Shown here: positions 60,174 to 64,000 of the stretch, one piece after another
Numbering within the stretch: position 1 is the stretch's first letter
Layout of the letters: each line of letters begins with the position of its first letter
Assembly (NCBI GenBank): GCA_022794035.1
Contig: JAAWDX010000003.1
Coordinates: 62,001-126,000 of the forward strand
Source of the DNA: Lachnospiraceae bacterium
GTDB taxonomy: Bacteria > Bacillota > Clostridia > Lachnospirales > Bianqueaceae
Reading direction: 5' to 3'
Length of the DNA stretch: 64,000 nt
Position numbers and translations under genes: made by a program
The notes under the pieces: model-generated
What the model was told of the DNA's origin: nothing
Databases searched by the model: none
Seen by the model: the letters and a program-made list of their open reading frames with translations, nothing else

Positions 60174-61080
60174 GTGATTCTTCTCCTTTTTTAGGGGTAA
60201 GTGCAAAATATAGATCTTCTAAAGACGGCAGATGAGCAGAAACATGATAGATGCAGCCGTCTTTTTCGATGATTTGGCGGACCAGCTGCGGGATTTCCTG
60301 TTCTGATTTGACCTTGGTTTCAAAGGTAAGAGAATCAAGCTGACAGCAGGGCCTGACGGGAGCTACTGTTGATTTTATGGTTACAGCGATCTCAGAATTG
60401 ACTTTGCGGCGCAGTTGATCCAAAGTTCCTTCGGCCAGCAGCTGTCCCTCGGCCATCAGTCCATATCGGGTGCAGATTTCCTGCGCATACCGCAGTTGAT
60501 GGGTACAGAGAAAAATGGTAATGCCCTTTTCCTTGGCCAGATTCTGAATGAGCAGATGAACGGCCTGCGCACTTTCGGGGTCGAGGCCGGAGGTGGGTTC
60601 GTCGAGAAACAGAATCTGCGGTTCATGGATCAGGGCGCGAGCGAGAGCGAGGCGCTGGCGCATACCGGTGGAATAGGCGGATAATTTTTGATCTCTCGCA
60701 TCAGACAGCCCTAATTGGGTTAAGAGAGCATTTGTGCGCTCCGCGCTCTCGGCAGCGCTGCATCCGAACAAAGAGGCATAGAAAATAAGGTTCTGCAGGC
60801 CGGTCAGATGGTTGTACATCTGCGCGTGTTCGGTGACGATGCCGGCTAGTCGGTGGACTTTTTCCGGAGCCTGCTGGGGATCGAGACCGAAGACATGGCA
60901 GCGGCCCTGTGTGGGGAGAAGCATGCCGTTTAATAGTTTGACGGTGGTGGTTTTCCCGGCGCCGTTCGGACCGAGAAAGCCGAAGATTTCACCGGGAGCA
61001 AGGGAGAGTGTGAGTGAGTCGACGGCTTTTTTGCCGCTGTCATAAGTTTTGGATAGGGCTTCGATGGAAATGGCGTTCAT
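60163..61080 (-). CDS. ABC transporter ATP-binding protein (ABC-2 exporter type)
   Basis: A 305-residue ATPase: Walker A GPNGAGKTT, Q loop near GIVTEHAQMY, signature YSTGMRQRLALARALI, Walker B ILFLDEPTSGLDPES and the switch His in TIFLCTHQL. The C-terminal extension (SEIAVTIKSTVAP...) is the usual DUF4162-like part of drug, lantibiotic or sodium exporters. Start ATG follows GGAGGAATCCCT and overlaps the regulator gene by 4 bases. It works with the downstream permease; cargo unknown. Confidence 0.93.
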   Translation of the reverse strand: MNAISIEALSKTYDSGKKAVDSLTLSLAPGEIFGFLGPNGAGKTTTVKLLNGMLLPTQGRCHVFGLDPQQAPEKVHRLAGIVTEHAQMYNHLTGLQNLIFYASLFGCSAAESAERTNALLTQLGLSDARDQKLSAYSTGMRQRLALARALIHEPQILFLDEPTSGLDPESAQAVHLLIQNLAKEKGITIFLCTHQLRYAQEICTRYGLMAEGQLLAEGTLDQLRRKVNSEIAVTIKSTVAPVRPCCQLDSLTFETKVKSEQEIPQLVRQIIEKDGCIYHVSAHLPSLEDLYFALTPKKGEESHED

Positions 61081-62198
61081 AGGGATTCCTCCTTATCGGG
61101 CTGTAGCCGGGATAAAATGGTTTGAAAGAGCGGTTCGTTTTGCAGTGAAGCAAAGGCAGGAGCAGTGCTGACAGCTTCGAAGATGCTGCGCCGGATGAGA
61201 GCTTCGTCGCGGGGAGGGGCGGAGCCGAGCGGCAGATTTTGCTCGATCCACTGATCTAACAGGTCAAAATAGGAGTTGCCGTGGAGAGTGAAGGGATAGA
61301 TGCCGGAAAGGGCGAGATCGGCATAGGACTGCAGACAGGCAAGGGCCCTTTGGACGGAGCCCAGCTGCATAAAGCCTTGTGCGGCGGTGATATATACAGT
61401 CAGCAGAGAGGCTGGCTGCAGTGTTTCGAGCTGAAAGGCGGAGGCGACGGAGAGAATTTTGTGGTAGCTTTCCTCAAAAATGCGGGCATTTTGCATATGC
61501 AGCCGCATATAGGAGGTGAGCAGGTCGATTAGCTCAAGGCAGGACTGATAGATGCCGGACTGCAAAATCATGGAGGCGGCCTGCGGATTCTCCAGCATTT
61601 GGTGAGCAGCGGCGAGCAGTGGCTCGGGAGGAAGGTGCAGTGCGTCAAAAGGCTCGAGCAGCGTGAGCACTTCTTCGGGGTGGCGGAGATGGAGGGCGCA
61701 GAACGCTTCCATTTTTGTGGCTTGGGCGCGGAGCTCTACATCGGGGCTTTCGTTTTTGATCCGCCGAAAAAGAGTACGGGCTTCTTCTAAGACAGTTTCC
61801 GTCTGATGAGGGGCCTCTGCCAACATGCAGTGATTGACATATAGGCTGCCGATTTGAAAGAGAAGGGGAAGACAGGAATAGTATTCCTGAATGAGCTGAC
61901 GGCAGCGCTGCATGACTTCGTGAAAAGGCTCAGAGGAAAAGGCGTGGGATAAGGCGCGGTGCAGCTGCCGAATCTGAGACATTGTCATCTGAGGCTTGTA
62001 TCCCATGAGCGTATCGATGCTGATATTAAAAAAGGCGGCCAGCTGCGGGAGCAGGGCGATATCGGGATAGGTGGCTCCGGTTTCCCATTTGGAAACAGTG
62101 GCTTTGGAAACGCCGAAATGCTTGGCCAGCGCTTCCTGCGTTAGATGCAGGCGCCGGCGGTTTTCTGCTACTATGCGGCCGAGCTGAATTTGATCCAT
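61077..62198 (-). CDS. XRE-family regulator with TPR-like C-terminal domain
   Basis: A 373-residue protein. The N-terminal HTH (LGRIVAENRRRLHLTQEALAKHFGVSKATVSKWETGATYPDIALLPQLAAFFNISIDTLMG) is followed by about 300 helical residues arranged like tetratricopeptide repeats, a layout seen in RRNPP-like peptide-sensing regulators and in many clostridial XRE regulators of ABC-2 exporters. AAGGAAG precedes the ATG. First gene of a three-gene operon with the ABC exporter, overlapping it by ATGA; local control of the exporter is likely. Confidence 0.9.
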   Translation of the reverse strand: MDQIQLGRIVAENRRRLHLTQEALAKHFGVSKATVSKWETGATYPDIALLPQLAAFFNISIDTLMGYKPQMTMSQIRQLHRALSHAFSSEPFHEVMQRCRQLIQEYYSCLPLLFQIGSLYVNHCMLAEAPHQTETVLEEARTLFRRIKNESPDVELRAQATKMEAFCALHLRHPEEVLTLLEPFDALHLPPEPLLAAAHQMLENPQAASMILQSGIYQSCLELIDLLTSYMRLHMQNARIFEESYHKILSVASAFQLETLQPASLLTVYITAAQGFMQLGSVQRALACLQSYADLALSGIYPFTLHGNSYFDLLDQWIEQNLPLGSAPPRDEALIRRSIFEAVSTAPAFASLQNEPLFQTILSRLQPDKEESL

Positions 62199-62583
62199 AG
62201 ATATATACTTCCTTAAATTGATGGTTTTATTATAGAAGAAAGAGTGAGGGTTTACAAGGGAGCGAAAAGTAACTTTTGGGAAAAAAGTTTCTTAAAAGGA
62301 AACATAGATCAAAGTAAAAAATTTTGTTTTGCGAATATGGATACAGGATCTTGTATGTTGAAAATTACATATACAAATTATAGGATAAAGCTATTTTTGT
62401 TAAAATTTACAGAAAAAATGATTGTAAAATCGACAAAAATGCTATATACTTTTAAAGCATAATATATCTTGCAATTAGTACAGGCGAAATATAATACATA
62501 GCCAAAATGCAGAACCTGCCATTGTTAGATGTAAAATCGATCATAATTTAAAAGAAATGAACAGTGTTTAGGAGGGCAATTTT
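62199..62583 (+). other. AT-rich intergenic region before the large secreted protein
   Basis: No convincing gene in 385 bases; an open frame at 62244-62462 has no ribosome site and odd composition. It holds the promoter for the downstream gene and the divergent XRE promoter region. Confidence 0.55.
62423..62451 (+). promoter_or_regulatory. Promoter candidate of the large secreted protein gene
   Basis: TTGTAA (62423-62428), 17 bases, TATACT (62446-62451); it implies a leader of about 125 bases. Confidence 0.5.
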
Positions 62584-64000
62584 ATGAGGCAAAAGAGACG
62601 GGTATGTAGCTGGCTTTTATGCTTTGCTATGCTTTTGTCAGTGTTCGGGAACTGCTTTACGGCGCAGGCTGCGGATGTCATTCAGAATCCGGGCGAGGCG
62701 TGGAATAGCTATTTGGACCGCGTATATCAGGCGCGCAAGGCGGAATTTGATGCGCTGCGCGCTGCAAATGCGGACAATCTGGTGCCGGCAGAGGAGGTCT
62801 GGACTCTGAATGCGATGGAAGAGGCAACGGATGCAGACGGCAATGGCTTAGTTGACGTGTATAAGGCGTCACAGCTTCGGTGGGCTTTGGTCAATAAAAA
62901 ATCGCTGGAGCTGAAAAATGATGTGGACCTTGGCGGACGCAATGGCGTGAACTGGTCGCCCGTTGCAGATCCTGGTAATATCATTATCGAGGGTAATGGG
63001 CAGACGATTTATAATATGAACTGCGAAGGCGGTGCATATGTTGGTTTTATCTCTAGCGTAGCTGAAGCCAATAGCGCGTTTAAAATGCAAAATATCCGTT
63101 TCCGCTATTGCTACACGAGAGCCACGGGGCAGTATTCAGGTACTGTAATTGGCTGGATGCGTGGCGGTCAGATGAAGCAGGTATCGGTAGAGGATTCTGT
63201 ACTTTACGGTGCGGCCCATACGGGTGGTATTGTAAGCGGTTGGAGCGGTACAGGAGACGGTAACCTGCAAAGTTTTGTTGTAAAAATGGATCAGTGCCAT
63301 GTACGGAATATTACAGTATATGGTACAAGCTGTGTCGGGTCCTTTGTAGGGCCGGTTTCCGGCTATAAAATTACAAATAGTTATGGTATTGATAGCTATG
63401 ATATTTCTACTTCTAGCCATTCAGGCGGATTTGTTTCCTGCCCGGGCTATTGCTGGGTAGAAAACTGTTTTACGAACGTTAAGCTCTATTGTAATTCAGA
63501 TGGCGGTGTTTTTTCTGGCATTGGTCATTATGTGAATCATTTTGAGAATTGTTTTGCAGCAGGTGTTGTAGAAGGAACTTCATCAGTCGGTGGTTTTTTT
63601 GGCCGTGATGAGCAGACAACCGATACTTGTGTTAACTGCTACAGTACTTCCATGGTAGGCATGCAGAGTACGGCAAGTAATATGGGTGGTTTTTATGGTT
63701 CTACGTCTGGTACTTTAATTACAAACAGCTACTGTGCCGGAGAGGTTGGTACTACACAGACAAAGCCTGGACAAGCAAGCTCGTCAACGCTTGGCGGATT
63801 TGGCGGTGCGGGCGGCAGTGCAGCACAGATTCAGAATTGCTATTATGACAAGCAGACCTCTGGTATGGAAGAATATGTAATTGGCACAACTCAGCAAACT
63901 GCATTTACTGGAATCGATGGATATCTGACTGGTCAGATGATTGGCAGTGCTATGCAGGATGAGTTGGGTATGGATAATTGGGTATATCAGGAAGGCATGT
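62584..64000 (+). CDS. Large secreted GLUG-like repeat protein (3' end outside window)
   Basis: At least 472 residues, open to the window edge. Strong AGGAGGG site; signal peptide (VCSWLLCFAMLLSVFGNCFTAQA) with likely cleavage after AQA. From about residue 150 it contains repeating units of the type GGFxGxxx...xxNCYxxG: for example GGFVSCPGYCWVENCFTNV, GGVFSGIGHYVNHFENCF, VGGFFGRDEQTTDTCVNCY and LGGFGGAGGSAAQIQNCYYD. This matches GLUG-type right-handed beta-helix surface proteins of gut bacteria. Many Cys are spaced with the repeats. Likely a cell-surface or adhesin-like protein; anchoring domain is beyond the window. Confidence 0.85.
   Translation, partial: MRQKRRVCSWLLCFAMLLSVFGNCFTAQAADVIQNPGEAWNSYLDRVYQARKAEFDALRAANADNLVPAEEVWTLNAMEEATDADGNGLVDVYKASQLRWALVNKKSLELKNDVDLGGRNGVNWSPVADPGNIIIEGNGQTIYNMNCEGGAYVGFISSVAEANSAFKMQNIRFRYCYTRATGQYSGTVIGWMRGGQMKQVSVEDSVLYGAAHTGGIVSGWSGTGDGNLQSFVVKMDQCHVRNITVYGTSCVGSFVGPVSGYKITNSYGIDSYDISTSSHSGGFVSCPGYCWVENCFTNVKLYCNSDGGVFSGIGHYVNHFENCFAAGVVEGTSSVGGFFGRDEQTTDTCVNCYSTSMVGMQSTASNMGGFYGSTSGTLITNSYCAGEVGTTQTKPGQASSSTLGGFGGAGGSAAQIQNCYYDKQTSGMEEYVIGTTQQTAFTGIDGYLTGQMIGSAMQDELGMDNWVYQEGM

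Noticed and set aside
62244-62462. 72-codon frame upstream of the large secreted protein
   Set aside because: No ribosome site, very AT-rich composition, and it overlaps the promoter candidate at 62423-62451.

Overview
This window looks like chromosome from a low-to-mid GC Gram-positive anaerobe of the class Clostridia, probably a gut Lachnospiraceae-type bacterium. The basis is the gene order (atpGDC, hprK, ROK glucokinase, murB, whiA, HPr-like gene), small clostridial families (CD3324-type HTH, DUF1292), strong AGGAGG ribosome sites, TTGACA/TATAAT promoters, a BlaI/BlaR1 pair, and genes for host-glycan sugars (sialidase, fucosidase, rhamnulokinase). No rRNA, tRNA, insertion sequence, prophage or CRISPR array was recognised.

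Layout. 1-2243: end of the F1Fo ATP synthase operon and its terminator. 2260-8999: carbon-control and cell-envelope block (hprK, glk, two tandem unknown winged-helix proteins, murB, whiA and a Crh-like HPr with Glu at the active-site His position). 9049-10008: an M19 dipeptidase on the minus strand. 10219-19956: a run of six large lipoproteins of two solute-binding-protein-like families plus one small secreted protein, with no transporter permease or ATPase. 20233-22175: a CD3324-type HTH protein and an ABC-F ATPase. 22357-22704: a periodic non-coding array. 22751-29514: a six-gene catabolic operon from a consensus promoter (DUF4838 protein, rhamnulokinase, M42 peptidase, glycerophosphodiesterase, Gfo/Idh/MocA oxidoreductase, MntR/DtxR-type regulator).

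29598-37262 is mixed: an ANT(6)-like adenylyltransferase, FkbM methyltransferase, DUF1292 protein, DUF4352-like lipoprotein, an Ogt-HAD fusion, nitroreductase, a two-domain GNAT protein and FtsH. 37343-40290 is an operon of a solute-binding-like lipoprotein, a LytTR response regulator and a kinase without membrane segments. 40351-43230 holds BlaI with a near-perfect operator pair and an enlarged BlaR1-like protein. 43476-47184 is a pair of ABC exporter half-transporters. 47121-50097 holds a GNAT protein, an EamA transporter and a ferredoxin-type aldo/keto reductase. 50175-50409 is an array of evenly spaced palindromes. 50433-53228 (minus) is a cytoplasmic fucosidase, YdcF and sialidase operon, followed upstream by MerR and XRE regulators. 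54539-57881 holds a GNAT protein, two G3E GTPase metallochaperone-like genes (one with a long His/Cys tract, one fused to a YcgQ-like domain) and a phosphoesterase. 57949-62198 holds pyruvate kinase and a minus-strand XRE/ABC-2 transporter operon. From 62584 a large secreted repeat protein runs off the window.

How parts may work together. HPr kinase and the Crh-like protein in the same block imply catabolite control through Ser phosphorylation. The sialidase, fucosidase, rhamnulokinase and DUF4838 genes fit use of host or plant glycan sugars taken up as small oligosaccharides. The strongest candidates for undescribed biology are the transporter-less lipoprotein array (10-20 kb) and its possible relation to the lipoprotein/LytTR/soluble-kinase operon, the two non-coding arrays with a period near 54 bases, and the DUF4838-to-MntR operon. 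Coordinates and starts were read by eye; family names come from recognised motifs, not from a database search.
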